This document shows, piece by piece, positions 1 through 9,600 of a stretch of DNA of 40,292 nucleotides (position 1 is its first letter; each line of letters opens with the position of its first letter). The translations under genes and the position numbers were made by a program. The stretch lies in assembly GCA_003252195.1 (NCBI GenBank), contig QKFK01000177.1, positions 1 through 40,292 of the forward strand. Reading direction: 5' to 3'. The notes beneath the pieces were generated by a model that was not told where the DNA came from, did not search any database, and saw only the letters and a program-made list of their open reading frames with translations. This stretch comes from Rhodospirillales bacterium (lineage in GTDB: Bacteria > Pseudomonadota > Alphaproteobacteria > QKFK01 > SZUA-500).

Positions 1-1044
1 TAATTACACCTTCTTCATCAGCATATACTGGTTTTACCACCTTGGCTTTGGGCAATATTTTATCTGGATTAGAGGCTAACTCGGCACTGGCACCTAATGA
101 CGCAAACATCTTGGCAAAACGCTCTAAAGCCTCCCCAGAATTAAGGACCTTTTGCAACTTTGCCTCAGCCTCTGCATCATCAAAGGCTAATTTAGATGTT
201 TTAAGAGTTTCACAGACTGTAGTTTTAACTAGACTATACAGTTTTTCATTCTTATATTCATTTTTTAGGAATGAAAACACTTCTTTAAGCTCAAGAGCAT
301 TACCCACAGTACGAGAATATAATTTATTCATATCGCTAATCATGCCACTAGCGTTGATCCCCATAATTTTTACTGCATCGCACATTGTTTGCGCCAGAGT
401 TTCAGCTCCTGAATAATCTGGAGAGTAGCTCCCTTTGCCATATTTAACATCCAAAAATAAACTGTCTTTTATTCCAGCTGCTAGCTTCTTAGACAATATA
501 GAAATCGTAATTAAATAACCGTTACACTCATTTCTCTAATAGCATAAACTCTTTTTTCTGCTGATGTAAGCTGAGATGTTGGGCCAATAATACCCAAGCC
601 AGTATTTTTAACTGTCTTTTTAAAATCTGCATTAGATATGTTCGTTTGGTAGTTTGGAACGGCCTCAACCTTATCAAGCGTACCGCCTGTAAATAATATA
701 CCAGGGCCAGTAATCATTGGAACATAAGCACCACATGCGGCTAAAATCGGGGCTGAAATAATATCAACCTTATCACCCACACCACCCGTTGACATAGCGT
801 CTACAACTGGTCCGTCTAAATCCATCACGTTCCAATCAAGCACCATACCCGTATCTAAAACAGCATTTATAAAATGAACTATCTCTTCAATATCTAAATC
901 ATTTAGATAAATTGCCATGCAAAGAGCAGCAATTTGCCCGTCAGAAACCGACCAATTTGCAACGCCATCAACAAAGCCAACTATCTCTTCCATAGTTAGT
1001 TTTTGTTTATCACGTTTCTTCCTGATAACTTCCTGCGGTAACAT
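1..1044 (-). pseudogene. Second thymidine phosphorylase-like gene, frameshifted and cut by the window edge
   Basis: This is a paralogue of the deoA gene at 2256-3578. Both begin with MLPQE and the same IRKKRD stretch. It follows deoB by 17 nt with a strong ribosome binding site (GGAGGAG), so it was the last gene seen of the deo operon. The reading frame is open from 1044 to a TAA at 511-513, just after YAIREMSVTV. The family motif continues (LITISILSKKL) in another frame from about 514, and that frame stays open to base 1. The residues ESIP expected at the junction are missing, which equals a net loss of about 10 nt. The paralogue had also diverged in the active site. KHSTGGVGDK reads DAMSTGGVGDK, GRGLGHTGG reads GPGILFTGG, and LKCGTGAF reads VKYGKGSY. 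No other stop lies in the visible part, so the break looks recent. The remaining C-terminus lies outside the window. Confidence 0.8.
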
Positions 1045-1061
1045 ACTCCTCCTTTGCAGAA

Positions 1062-2252
1062 CTATAGAAATGAAGTTCCGTATTCTGTTTTTTCAACATT
1101 CATATATTCAGCTATTGTTTGAGCAATATCTGCGAATGTTTCACGATTACCAATGTATTCTGGTTTTACATTTTTGCCGAACATAATCACTGGCACATTC
1201 TCTCTTGTGTGGTCTGTGCCTACTGCAGTTGGGTCACAGCCATGGTCAGCCGTAATAAAGACGATATCGTCATCTTTTAATATCTTATAGAGCTCTGGTA
1301 ATCTCTTATCAAAATATTCTAGAGCTTTAGCATAACCAACAACATCACGACGATGTCCATAAAGCATATCAAAATCTACAAAGTTAGGAAAAACAATAGT
1401 TTTATCGCCAGCAGCGGCAACTTCCTCTAAAGTCCTATCCCAAATTTCTTCTAAGCCAGTTGCTTTAACTTGCTTTGAAATACCCTGATGAGCATAAATA
1501 TCCGAGATCTTACCGATAGAAATTACAGTTCCACCCGCATTGAAAACCTTGTCTAAAACTGTTGGTGCAGGAGGCAACACTGAGTAATCGTGACGATTAC
1601 CTGTGCGTTTAAACTCACCAGCTTTTTCACCAACAAATGGGCGCGCAATTATTCTACCGATATTATATTTATCGCACAATTCACGTGCAATATGGCATAG
1701 CTCATACAAACGCTCTAAGCCAAAATGCTCTTCATGGCAAGCAATCTGGAATACGCTATCAGCTTTAATATGTTCTTCGCCATATTCGTCAAGCACAACA
1801 GTGCCTGATGATGCTTTGTTGGCAATGATTCCAGGCAAGTTGCATCTTTTGCAAAATTCATCAACTAGCTCTTGTGGGAATGAAGGAAAATCAGGCTTAA
1901 AATAACCCCAGTCAAATAGAACTGGCACGCCAGCCATCTCCCAGTGACCACTTGGAGTGTCTTTACCGTTGCTAATTTCTGAAGCAAAGCCATATTTACC
2001 TTTTAGCTCGCCATCAAATTCTAAACCTTCAGGCAAATACCCTGATGATTTTTCCGCTAGCTTGCCAAGACCAAGCTCTGCAAGATTTGGCAAATTAAGC
2101 TTACCCTTACGACCTTCGCCATCACCTTTGCCTTCGGCACAGGCTTTTGCTATATGTCCAAGTGTGCTTGAACCTTTATCACCAAATTTTTCAGCATCAG
2201 CGGCTCCGCCAACACCAAATGAATCCATCATCAGGATAATTGCTCTTTTCAT
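1062..2252 (-). CDS. deoB: Phosphopentomutase
   Basis: The enzyme interconverts (deoxy)ribose-1-phosphate and (deoxy)ribose-5-phosphate, linking the nucleoside phosphorylases to the aldolase DeoC in the cytoplasm. The 396-aa protein has the usual family length. It shows the alkaline-phosphatase-superfamily metal motifs: an N-terminal IILMMDSFGVGGA with the metal-binding Asp, a GHWEM motif near residue 103, and the C-terminal FITADHGCDPT and GTDHTREN signatures that hold the two metal ions. It starts 3 nt after the deoA stop codon, with GGGAAG as a plausible ribosome binding site inside the end of deoA. This implies cotranscription and probably coupled translation. Nothing looks damaged. Identification is by recognised motifs and operon context. 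Confidence 0.96.
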   Translation of the reverse strand: MKRAIILMMDSFGVGGAADAEKFGDKGSSTLGHIAKACAEGKGDGEGRKGKLNLPNLAELGLGKLAEKSSGYLPEGLEFDGELKGKYGFASEISNGKDTPSGHWEMAGVPVLFDWGYFKPDFPSFPQELVDEFCKRCNLPGIIANKASSGTVVLDEYGEEHIKADSVFQIACHEEHFGLERLYELCHIARELCDKYNIGRIIARPFVGEKAGEFKRTGNRHDYSVLPPAPTVLDKVFNAGGTVISIGKISDIYAHQGISKQVKATGLEEIWDRTLEEVAAAGDKTIVFPNFVDFDMLYGHRRDVVGYAKALEYFDKRLPELYKILKDDDIVFITADHGCDPTAVGTDHTRENVPVIMFGKNVKPEYIGNRETFADIAQTIAEYMNVEKTEYGTSFL

Positions 2253-2255
2253 ATT

Positions 2256-3578
2256 TTACTTCCCTGTTACTGTTTCATACACTGCAGATGTTACATCAGG
2301 AGCTTTGTCTGAAATGCTAATAGCAGCATTAAGTTGCTTAGTTACGTCAGCTACATCAGCTTCGTTTTTAGCATAAACAATTGCAAGAGGCTTATCTTTA
2401 CCTACTTTATCTCCTATTTGACACATATGGGTATAACCAACCGAATAATCAAGTTGTTGATCAGGGTGAGTTCTACCACCGCCAAGTGTAATCACAGAAA
2501 GACCGATAGCTCTTGTATCCATTGCGGTTACATATCCGTCTTTTTCAGGGTAAATTTCTTTAATAACGGCAGCTTTTGGTAAATATTCATCATATTTTTC
2601 CATAAAGTCTGCAGGTCCGCCAAGACCTTCTACCATTTTGGCAAAACACTCAGCGGCCTTACCGCTATCAAGAGCTTTTTGTAGTTTAATTTTTGCTTCA
2701 GCTGTGTTTGCAGCGAGCTTGCCCAAAACTAACATTTCTGCACATAAGGCCATAGTAACTTCATGCAATCTTGGGTCAACATTCTCACCTTTAAGATATT
2801 CAACAGCTTCTTTAATTTCTAATGCATTACCAACATTGCGTCCTAACACAGAATTCATGTCAGTAATAATTGCGTGAGTTGGCACACCTGCGCCACCAGC
2901 AACAGAAACAATAGATTCAGCCAATGCTCTAGCATCTTTTATATTATCCATAAAAGCGCCTGTTCCGCATTTCAAATCCATAACCAAATAATCAAGACCA
3001 GCGGCTAATTTTTTTGATAGAATTGAAGCTGTAATCAATGGAATTGATTCAACAGTAGCTGTTACGTCTCTTACGGCATAAATTCTTTTATCGGCTGGAG
3101 CTAAGTCACCAGTTTGTCCGATAATAGCACAACCAACTTCTCTAGTTACCTTACGGAACAATTCCAAAGATGGAACGGTTGTATAACCAGGAATACTATC
3201 AAATTTATCAAGAGTACCACCTGTATGCCCCAAACCACGACCAGAAATCATTGGCACGAACCCACCGCAAGCAGCAGTCATTGGAGCAAGCATCAAGCTA
3301 ACTTTATCACCAACGCCACCTGTTGAGTGTTTATCAAACACAGGCCCTGGGAGGTTTTCACTCTTCCAATCTAATACAGAACCAGAGTTCTTCATAGCAG
3401 TTGTGAGGTTAACAATCTCGTCTTTTTCCATACCATTTAAGAAAACAGCCATAGTAAGAGCAGAAATTTGACATTCTGGTACTGCCCAACTGGTAACACC
3501 ATTAATGAAAAAATCTATTTCTTCTTTAGTTAATTTTCCACCGTCACGTTTTTTTCTTATTATCTCTTGAGGTAACAT
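2256..3578 (-). CDS. deoA: Thymidine phosphorylase
   Basis: It cleaves thymidine (and deoxyuridine) with phosphate to give thymine and deoxyribose-1-phosphate. The 440-aa length is that of the DeoA branch of the nucleoside phosphoribosyltransferase family. The N-terminal helical domain is followed by the phosphate-binding KHSTGGVGDKVS (about residue 83), then GRGLGHTGGTLDK, then YAVRDVTATVESIPLITASILSKK carrying the conserved Arg, Ser and Lys of the pyrimidine site. Later come MDLKCGTGAFM and the C-terminal GGGRTHPDQQLDYSVG. All hallmark residues are present, in contrast to the degenerate paralogue at 1-1044. The ribosome binding site GGAGG lies in the end of deoC, 2 nt upstream of this gene. 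It could in principle act as a related pyrimidine-nucleoside phosphorylase, but DeoA fits best. Confidence 0.95.
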   Translation of the reverse strand: MLPQEIIRKKRDGGKLTKEEIDFFINGVTSWAVPECQISALTMAVFLNGMEKDEIVNLTTAMKNSGSVLDWKSENLPGPVFDKHSTGGVGDKVSLMLAPMTAACGGFVPMISGRGLGHTGGTLDKFDSIPGYTTVPSLELFRKVTREVGCAIIGQTGDLAPADKRIYAVRDVTATVESIPLITASILSKKLAAGLDYLVMDLKCGTGAFMDNIKDARALAESIVSVAGGAGVPTHAIITDMNSVLGRNVGNALEIKEAVEYLKGENVDPRLHEVTMALCAEMLVLGKLAANTAEAKIKLQKALDSGKAAECFAKMVEGLGGPADFMEKYDEYLPKAAVIKEIYPEKDGYVTAMDTRAIGLSVITLGGGRTHPDQQLDYSVGYTHMCQIGDKVGKDKPLAIVYAKNEADVADVTKQLNAAISISDKAPDVTSAVYETVTGK

Positions 3579-3580
3579 AA

Positions 3581-4345
3581 TTAGTAACCTCCTTGGCTAT
3601 TATGTTCAATTTCAACACCCAATACATTTAAAAGGTCAGTTAAAATTGAGCTTGCACCAAAGCGGAAGTTACCAGCGTGAACCCATGTGTCACCCATAAT
3701 TCTTTCAGCCAAATCCATATATTCGCCAGCTTGAGCAGTGTTTTTAATACCACCAGAAGCCTTAAAACCAACATGTTTACCAGATTTTTTAATCTCATTA
3801 AGCATCGTTTCTGCTGCTTCTAAAGTAGCTGATGATGGGGTTTTACCTGTTGAGGTTTTAATAAAATTAGCACCTTCTGCAATAGAAATTGCGCTTGCTT
3901 CTGCAATCAATTCTGGGGTTTTAAGTTCGCCAGATTCAATAATAACTTTAAGCTGAGTTTTATCACCACATGCTTCTTTAGTTGCTTTAACAAGCTTATG
4001 AGCTATTTCTTTATCACCAGCCATAAAAGCTTTATATGGGAACACCACGTCAACTTCATCAGCGCCATCAGCAACTGCTTGCTTAGTTTCTGCAACTGTT
4101 TTTTCAACATCTGTACTACCAGCTGGAAAATTAGTTACTGTTGCAACTTTAACACCTGTGCCAACCAACTCTTTTTTAGCTAATGCTACAAATTTAGGCC
4201 ACACACAAACCGCTGCGGTGCTACCACCTTCGGTTACTGTTTTAGCACATAAATCAATAACATCTTTTTCAGTGTCACCATCATTAAGTGAAGTTAGGTC
4301 AAGTACGCTAAGTGCCTTGTGAGCTATTTCTTTCAAGTCTTCCAT
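3581..4345 (-). CDS. deoC: Deoxyribose-phosphate aldolase
   Basis: A class I aldolase that splits deoxyribose-5-phosphate into glyceraldehyde-3-phosphate and acetaldehyde, the last step of deoxynucleoside catabolism. The TIM-barrel protein of 254 aa shows DLTSLNDGDT near the N-terminus, VATVTNFPAG, a DEVDVVFPY segment, and FIKTSTGK with the Schiff-base lysine. VGFKASGGIKN then supplies the second catalytic lysine. A longer frame reaches back to 4426, but it would overlap most of the end of punA. The ATG at 4345 gives the canonical MEDLKEIAHKALSVLDLTSL start and sits one base after the punA stop, with GGAGA about 8 nt upstream inside punA. Translation is therefore likely coupled to punA. Confidence 0.95.
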   Translation of the reverse strand: MEDLKEIAHKALSVLDLTSLNDGDTEKDVIDLCAKTVTEGGSTAAVCVWPKFVALAKKELVGTGVKVATVTNFPAGSTDVEKTVAETKQAVADGADEVDVVFPYKAFMAGDKEIAHKLVKATKEACGDKTQLKVIIESGELKTPELIAEASAISIAEGANFIKTSTGKTPSSATLEAAETMLNEIKKSGKHVGFKASGGIKNTAQAGEYMDLAERIMGDTWVHAGNFRFGASSILTDLLNVLGVEIEHNSQGGY

Positions 4346-4346
4346 T

Positions 4347-5162
4347 CTACTTCTCCGCAATAAAGCGAGCGATAACACGCTCAAGTTTTTTGGCAGCCTT
4401 ATCGGCTTGTTCAATAGTCTCCCCATGGGTTAAAGCACCCGCGGTCATTCCTGCACCGTAGTTAGTAATAACTGATACTCCCACAACTTTCATTCCACAA
4501 TGAACGCCCACCAAAGTTTCTGGGACAGTTGACATACCAACTGCATCTGCACCCAAACGTGCAAACATATTAATCTCTGCTGGTGTCTCAAAATTTGGAC
4601 CAGAGGTCATAATATAAATACCTTCTTTAAGGCTAACACCTTCTTTCTCAGCAGCTTCAATAACTTTCGCTCTTAATTCAGGGCTATAAGCTTGGCTCAT
4701 ATCTGGGAAACGAGGACCAATATTTTCATCATTTGGTCCGATTAATGGGTTTAAGCCAGCATAATTAATGTGATCGCTAATAAGCATCAAACTTCCAGGA
4801 GGTAAATCTTTGCGAAGTGAACCAGCTGCGTTTGTTAAAAACAAAGTTTTTGCCCCAACTTCTTTTAATGTTCTAACCAATAAAGCAATTTTTGAAGGAG
4901 CATGACCTTCGTATAAATGCACTCTACCTTGCAAGCATAACACATCTTTTCCGCCCAATTTACCAATCACCATACGACCAGCATGACCAGAAACAGTTGA
5001 GCGTGGCAAACCTTCAATCTCTGAATATGGAATAACAACAGGGTTCTCAATCATATCTGCCAAACCACCAAGACCACTACCCAAAATAAGGGCGATTTCA
5101 GGCTTAATTCCGCCGATTTTTTTCTTAATTTGATCAGCAATTAATTTAATTTCTTCGTTCAT
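4347..5162 (-). CDS. punA: Purine-nucleoside phosphorylase (trimeric, inosine/guanosine type)
   Basis: It phosphorolyses purine (deoxy)nucleosides, mainly inosine and guanosine, to the free base and (deoxy)ribose-1-phosphate. The 271-aa protein is the low-molecular-mass trimeric PNP type (PNP/MTAP family), not the hexameric DeoD. It shows ALILGSGLGGLAD (phosphate loop), SGHAGRMVIG, GRVHLYEGH (phosphate-site Arg and His), TNAAGSL, GPNFETPAE and GMSTVPET. The VITNYGAGM segment carries the Asn that contacts the purine N7/O6. It lies 26 nt downstream of cdd and feeds DeoB in the same operon. Separating it from 5'-methylthioadenosine phosphorylase by eye relies on the Asn in TNYGAG and the operon, so purine specificity is inferred from family knowledge. 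Confidence 0.93.
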   Translation of the reverse strand: MNEEIKLIADQIKKKIGGIKPEIALILGSGLGGLADMIENPVVIPYSEIEGLPRSTVSGHAGRMVIGKLGGKDVLCLQGRVHLYEGHAPSKIALLVRTLKEVGAKTLFLTNAAGSLRKDLPPGSLMLISDHINYAGLNPLIGPNDENIGPRFPDMSQAYSPELRAKVIEAAEKEGVSLKEGIYIMTSGPNFETPAEINMFARLGADAVGMSTVPETLVGVHCGMKVVGVSVITNYGAGMTAGALTHGETIEQADKAAKKLERVIARFIAEK

Positions 5163-5188
5163 AAGTAAAGACTCCGTAATATAAAATG

Positions 5189-5590
5189 TTATTTATCCAA
5201 ATTTTCTGGGCCAAAAGAATATGGCAATATTTCAGCTATAGAAACTGTTTGTTCCAATTTGTCTTTTGAGCAAAAATGTATCTTTGTTTCTGATGTAGAA
5301 AACTCACGGATTCTTTGACGACAAGCACCACATGGGCTAACCAAAGCTTTTCCGTCTGAGATAATTAATATGTCAGATATTTTAATATCTCCTCCTAATA
5401 TCATGGCTGAAATAGCTGCTTGCTCGGCACATGAGCCAGATGGGTAAGCTGCATTTTCAACATTACAACCGCAATATAATTTGCCGCTTTCGCCACGAAT
5501 CACAGCACCTACATTATATTTAGAATATGGGGCATATGCTTTATTCATAGCATCTTTGGCTAAATTAAGCATGTCATCAAGATAAGACAT
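5189..5590 (-). CDS. cdd: Cytidine deaminase
   Basis: It hydrolytically deaminates cytidine and deoxycytidine to (deoxy)uridine, the entry step for cytosine nucleosides. The 133-aa protein is the short homotetrameric type with a single catalytic domain. Both zinc motifs are visible: VENAAYPSGSCAEQAA with the Cys ligand and catalytic Glu, and SPCGACRQ with the other two Cys ligands. FSKYNVGA-like substrate contacts appear as YSKYNVGAV near residue 22. It is the first gene of the minus-strand salvage operon and carries the operon promoter candidate upstream. AGGTG precedes the ATG by 8 nt. Confidence 0.95.
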   Translation of the reverse strand: MSYLDDMLNLAKDAMNKAYAPYSKYNVGAVIRGESGKLYCGCNVENAAYPSGSCAEQAAISAMILGGDIKISDILIISDGKALVSPCGACRQRIREFSTSETKIHFCSKDKLEQTVSIAEILPYSFGPENLDK

Positions 5591-5632
5591 AAATAAACAC
5601 CTGCAAAAAATTTAAGATAAAATTTACTGTCA

Positions 5633-5661
5633 ATATTAATGGAACAGAATTTTTATAGCAA
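5633..5661 (-). promoter_or_regulatory. Likely promoter of the cdd-deo operon
   Basis: Read on the minus strand, a -35-like TTGCTA (5661-5656) is separated by 17 nt from a -10-like TAATAT (5638-5633). Both match the sigma-70 consensus at four of six positions. It lies about 43 nt upstream of the cdd start codon and no other gene intervenes. Confidence 0.45.
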
Positions 5662-5674
5662 GAGATACTTAAAA

Positions 5675-5688
5675 ATATTCGTGAATAT
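5675..5688. promoter_or_regulatory. Inverted repeat upstream of the cdd promoter (operator candidate)
   Basis: ATATTC-GT-GAATAT is a perfect 6+2+6 inverted repeat lying 13 nt upstream of the proposed -35 box of cdd, in the divergent cdd/upp region. Its size and position fit a dimeric regulator site. Which regulator is unknown, and no deoR- or cytR-like gene lies in the window. Confidence 0.3.
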
Positions 5689-5726
5689 CAATTAGCTAAT
5701 AGATTTCAGCATTAAATTTGGTTGTT

Positions 5727-5764
5727 TATAATGATCCCCTTAAGTGCTTTTTTAAGCATTTTTT
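5727..5764 (+). promoter_or_regulatory. upp -10 box followed by a terminator-like leader hairpin
   Basis: A perfect -10 box TATAAT lies at 5727-5732 without a good -35. Transcription from it would start near 5739. Directly after is AAGTGCTT-TTTT-AAGCATTT (5742-5761), an 8-bp stem with one G-U pair, followed by a short T run to 5764. No plus-strand gene ends upstream, so a hairpin plus T run here would fall in the upp leader and could act as an attenuator. It may equally be chance in AT-rich DNA. Confidence 0.3.
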
Positions 5765-5830
5765 AATTGCCTTTTATAAGCATATGGAATAAGTCTATGT
5801 AGATTTATCAAAAATATGAGGAGCTACATT

Positions 5831-6490
5831 ATGCTTATACCTGAAGAATTTCCAAATCTTCGTATTGTCAAACATCCTTTAGTTCAACACAAACTCACTT
5901 TAATGAGAGACAAAGAAACTTCTACCCGTACTTTCAGAGAATTATTGAAAGAAATTGCATTGCTTATGGGTTATGAAGTAACCAGAAAACTAAAATTAGC
6001 TTCTACAGAAGTTGAAACACCAATTTGCACCATGAAAAAAGCACCTATCATTGCAGGTAAAAAATTGGTTGTAGTTCCTATTTTGCGTGCTGGTATCGGC
6101 ATGGCAGACGGACTTGTAAACCTTGTTCCATCTGCTCGTATCGGACATATCGGTATGTACAGAGACGAAGTTACAAAAGAACCTGTCGAATATCTTGTAA
6201 AGCTACCTGCTGTTGAAGGTCGTTTATTTGTTGTGGTTGACCCAATGCTTGCAACTGGTAATTCTGCAAGAATGGCGATTGACACCTTAATTAAAAGAGG
6301 CATCGACAGAAAAGATATCGTATTTATGGCTCTTGTTGCAGCCCCTGAAGGTGTTGCTAAATTTAATGAAAAATACTCCGACATTCCTGTCTATGTTGCT
6401 TCATTAGATGAAAAATTAAATGAACATGCTTATATCGTACCTGGTCTTGGAGATGCAGGCGATAGATTATTTGGCACTAAGACCATATAA
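5831..6490 (+). CDS. upp: Uracil phosphoribosyltransferase
   Basis: It makes UMP from uracil and PRPP, salvaging the base released by the divergent operon. The protein of about 219 aa shows the family architecture. VKHPLVQHKLTLMRDKETST lies at the N-terminus, then VPILRAGIGMADG, then the PRPP loop VVVDPMLATGNSA near residue 135. The uracil-binding YIVPGLGDAGDR closes it at the C-terminus. An in-frame ATG at 5816 exists, but a GAGGAG ribosome binding site at 5818-5823 ideally serves the ATG at 5831, which gives the typical MLIPEEFPNLRIVKHP start. A strong terminator follows at 6519. Confidence 0.96.
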   Translation: MLIPEEFPNLRIVKHPLVQHKLTLMRDKETSTRTFRELLKEIALLMGYEVTRKLKLASTEVETPICTMKKAPIIAGKKLVVVPILRAGIGMADGLVNLVPSARIGHIGMYRDEVTKEPVEYLVKLPAVEGRLFVVVDPMLATGNSARMAIDTLIKRGIDRKDIVFMALVAAPEGVAKFNEKYSDIPVYVASLDEKLNEHAYIVPGLGDAGDRLFGTKTI

Positions 6491-6518
6491 TTTAAGCAAA
6501 TATTCATAGCTGATTAAT

Positions 6519-6551
6519 AAAAGCCCTGTATATTATAAATGCAGGGCTTTT
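6519..6551 (+). terminator. Intrinsic terminator of upp
   Basis: AAAAGCCCTG (6519-6528) pairs perfectly with CAGGGCTTTT (6542-6551) around a 13-nt AT-rich loop. The right arm ends in the T run. It lies 28 nt after the upp stop codon. Confidence 0.85.
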
Positions 6552-6575
6552 GTCTTGATTTGCGCTTCAGGTTTT

Positions 6576-6581
6576 TATAAT
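6576..6581 (+). promoter_or_regulatory. Probable -10 box for the AsmA-family gene
   Basis: A perfect TATAAT sits 44 nt upstream of the TTG start at 6626. The best -35 candidate is TTGATT at a short 15-nt spacing, so the assignment is tentative. Confidence 0.35.
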
Positions 6582-6625
6582 CTGTTATATATATTAATAG
6601 CTTAGAGGCTTTTGCGGAGAACCCT

Positions 6626-9600
6626 TTGAAAAAAGTAGTTTTAATATTGATATTATTATTTGTTTTAGCCATAGGTGCTCTATTGGCTGCTCCGTCCTTT
6701 ATTGACTGGAACAAATACAAGCAAGAAATGTCATCAAAGGTAAAAGGCATTATTGGCAGAGACATCATAATTCAAGGTAATCTTGATTTATCTATTTTCC
6801 CATCTACAACGATTAACACAGGAAAAGTAATTATTCCGAACAAGGAAAGTGGCTCTAAACCCAATATGATGGAGCTTGAAGGAATAAGCGTAAAAATAGA
6901 TTTGATGTCTTTATTAAAAGGCTCATTAGATATTCAACACGTATCATTAAAAAACCCAACTATTATTGTAGATAAATTTGCCGATGGTTCTTTTAACTGG
7001 AACTTCCCTGCCATTGAACAAGCAAAAAAGACTGGTAGCGGGAGTAGCGTGTCTTTCTCATCTATAACGATAGAGAACTCTACCGTTATATATAGCGATA
7101 TAGAGAGAAAAAGCACTCAACGACTAGAAAATGTTAATGCTGAAATAATTGCCGATAGCCTTATAGGTCCTTTCCGCATAGAAGGTAGCGGTAAGTTTAA
7201 AGGAGTTCCTTCTGGCTTTGCGATATCTATTGAAAAACTAATTAACAACGCCCCCTATAATTTTAGCATTGCTTTATCTCAAGCAGAGGCAAAAGCATTT
7301 TTAGGATTTAGTGGTATAGCAACTCCAGATAATCAAAATAATTATAAGTTAAAAGGCGATGTATCATTTAACGTGCAAGAACCAGATAAACTTATACCAT
7401 TTATCTGGCCAAATGAAACATTAGCCCAAGAACTAGCCATGCCTTTTGCAGTCAACATGACATTAGATGGCGACAAACCATTATACAAGCTCACTGACCT
7501 TGTATTCAAATATGGCGAAAATGCTGCTGCGGGTATTGGAGAATATAGAGTTGGTAGCAAGGGCGACAACGACCACCTAAAACTACAATTGCAATTCTCT
7601 AAGTTAATATCTGACAATTTTGTCACCTACAGCAAAAGATATTTAGAGCAAAACAAGGGCCATGAGTTATCTATTAAATTGCCTCAATACACAGATATTG
7701 AGTTTATGGCATTGATTAACTTAATCAACTACAAAGACGGATCAATAAGAGACACAAGCGCCAACATAAATATTGAAAAGGGCAATCTCTTTATAAAAGA
7801 GCTCAAGAGTTTCTTACCTGGAAACACATCATTCTCTTTGTTAGCTCAAACAGATTTAAAAAGTGAAACACCTTCTTTTAGTGGTCAACTAAATATCGAC
7901 ACCCAAAATTTAAAGAACGTTATGTCATGGCTAGAAGTTGGTTCAACTGACGATAAAACCGTTGGTTTTAGAGAAGCATCAATTAACACTACATTTAAGC
8001 TCTCAAATGACTCCATAATTTTACCAGATGCAAAAATAAAATTTGATAAAACAAATGCAGAGCTAGCCCTAAACATGCTTCGCACTGAGCGTCCAACGAT
8101 GGGTGTGTCATTAAAATTAGATGAGATAAATTTTGACGGATACAACGAACCAGGCAAAAAAGAAACATCTGTAGATTACCTAACATCTCTAAGTGATTTA
8201 TTTAAAAAATCATCAATATTGAATAACTATGATGCAAACGCTAGCCTAAGTGCAAATAGCATTGTTTATGGAGGGGTACCCCTACTAACATTAAGCACTG
8301 ACTTTTCTTTAGCCAATGGAAACATGACCCTGAGTTCATTTAAAATATCTAACTTAGCAGGAGCATCTGTGAGTGTAGTTGGCGGACTTTCTGGGTTTGG
8401 CAGTGACAATATAAATGTTCAAAATCTTGGATTTGAAATATCATCAGAAAATCCTAAATATGTTTTATCAAGACTAAGCTTAGAACCAAAATCGTTTGAT
8501 ATATCAAAATTTGGTCAAAGCTCATTTAAAGGCATTATTAACGGCAACAAAGAAAATATTAGCTCTGATCTATTGCTTCAAGGTGGCGGAATATATTGGC
8601 ACGCAAAAGGATCTATCGCTAAATCTGACACGGGTCGAAAATACGACTTTATATCCGATATTAGAAGCAATGAAACGCTCGATCTAATTCATTTATTTAA
8701 GCCAACATATGTACCAAGGACACCAAACTTGGGCGTATTTAAAATGGTTAACCGAATTAACGGTACAAAAAACGACCTTACTTTTGCATCAACCGATTTG
8801 TTTATCGGAGCAATTAACTACAAGGGAGAGATTCAATTATCTACAATCAACCCTCAACCAAAAGTCACACTAAACGGTAGCATTAACCAAATTGATGTAT
8901 CAAAATTCTTCCCTAAAAACATGACTTTTGCGTCTCTAGAAAACAAACATATATTTGCAAATTCACAGAACACAAATCCGTACTTAACATATGTTTCATC
9001 AATACCAAAATACATAATTGAAGAACCTCTTAGCAAACACCCATGGTTTAACAATGTTGCTGCATTTAAAAATATCTTACTTAGAAAACCATCAACAGTT
9101 GCTGGAGACTTAGATTTATCATTCCTAAGCCTCATTGATGCAGATGTGAACATAACCACAGACAAGCTTATATATGCCGACAAAGAAATCAGCAACGCAT
9201 CATTAAAATTCTTATTAAACAATAAATTACTGCAAATAAACGAGCTTAAAGGCGGATATAATGGCGGTAAAATAGATATTAATTGTTCTTTAGATGCTCG
9301 AGATGCAACAACTTTTATTGGCAATTTAAACTTAGAAAAAGCTCAATCTAAAGCCCCTCTGTTAGGTAGCTCTTTATACGATATATCTGACACCACATAT
9401 GACCTTAACCTAAAATGGGATACTAAAGGTAAATCGCTAAGAGAGTTTAACAGAAAAGCTGTTGCTAATGCCTCGTATCATTTTCATGGTGGCAAGATTA
9501 AGGGAATGGCTCTAGATATTTTAGAAGAAAAGATTAAAAATAAAAAAACTGCCGATGGCACTATATCAATGCTACAAGAAAATCTAGAACAAGGCATCAC

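Noticed and set aside
42..416. A 124-codon open frame on the plus strand
   Set aside because: It is antisense to the frameshifted deoA paralogue, whose minus-strand frame encodes recognisable family sequence throughout this interval.
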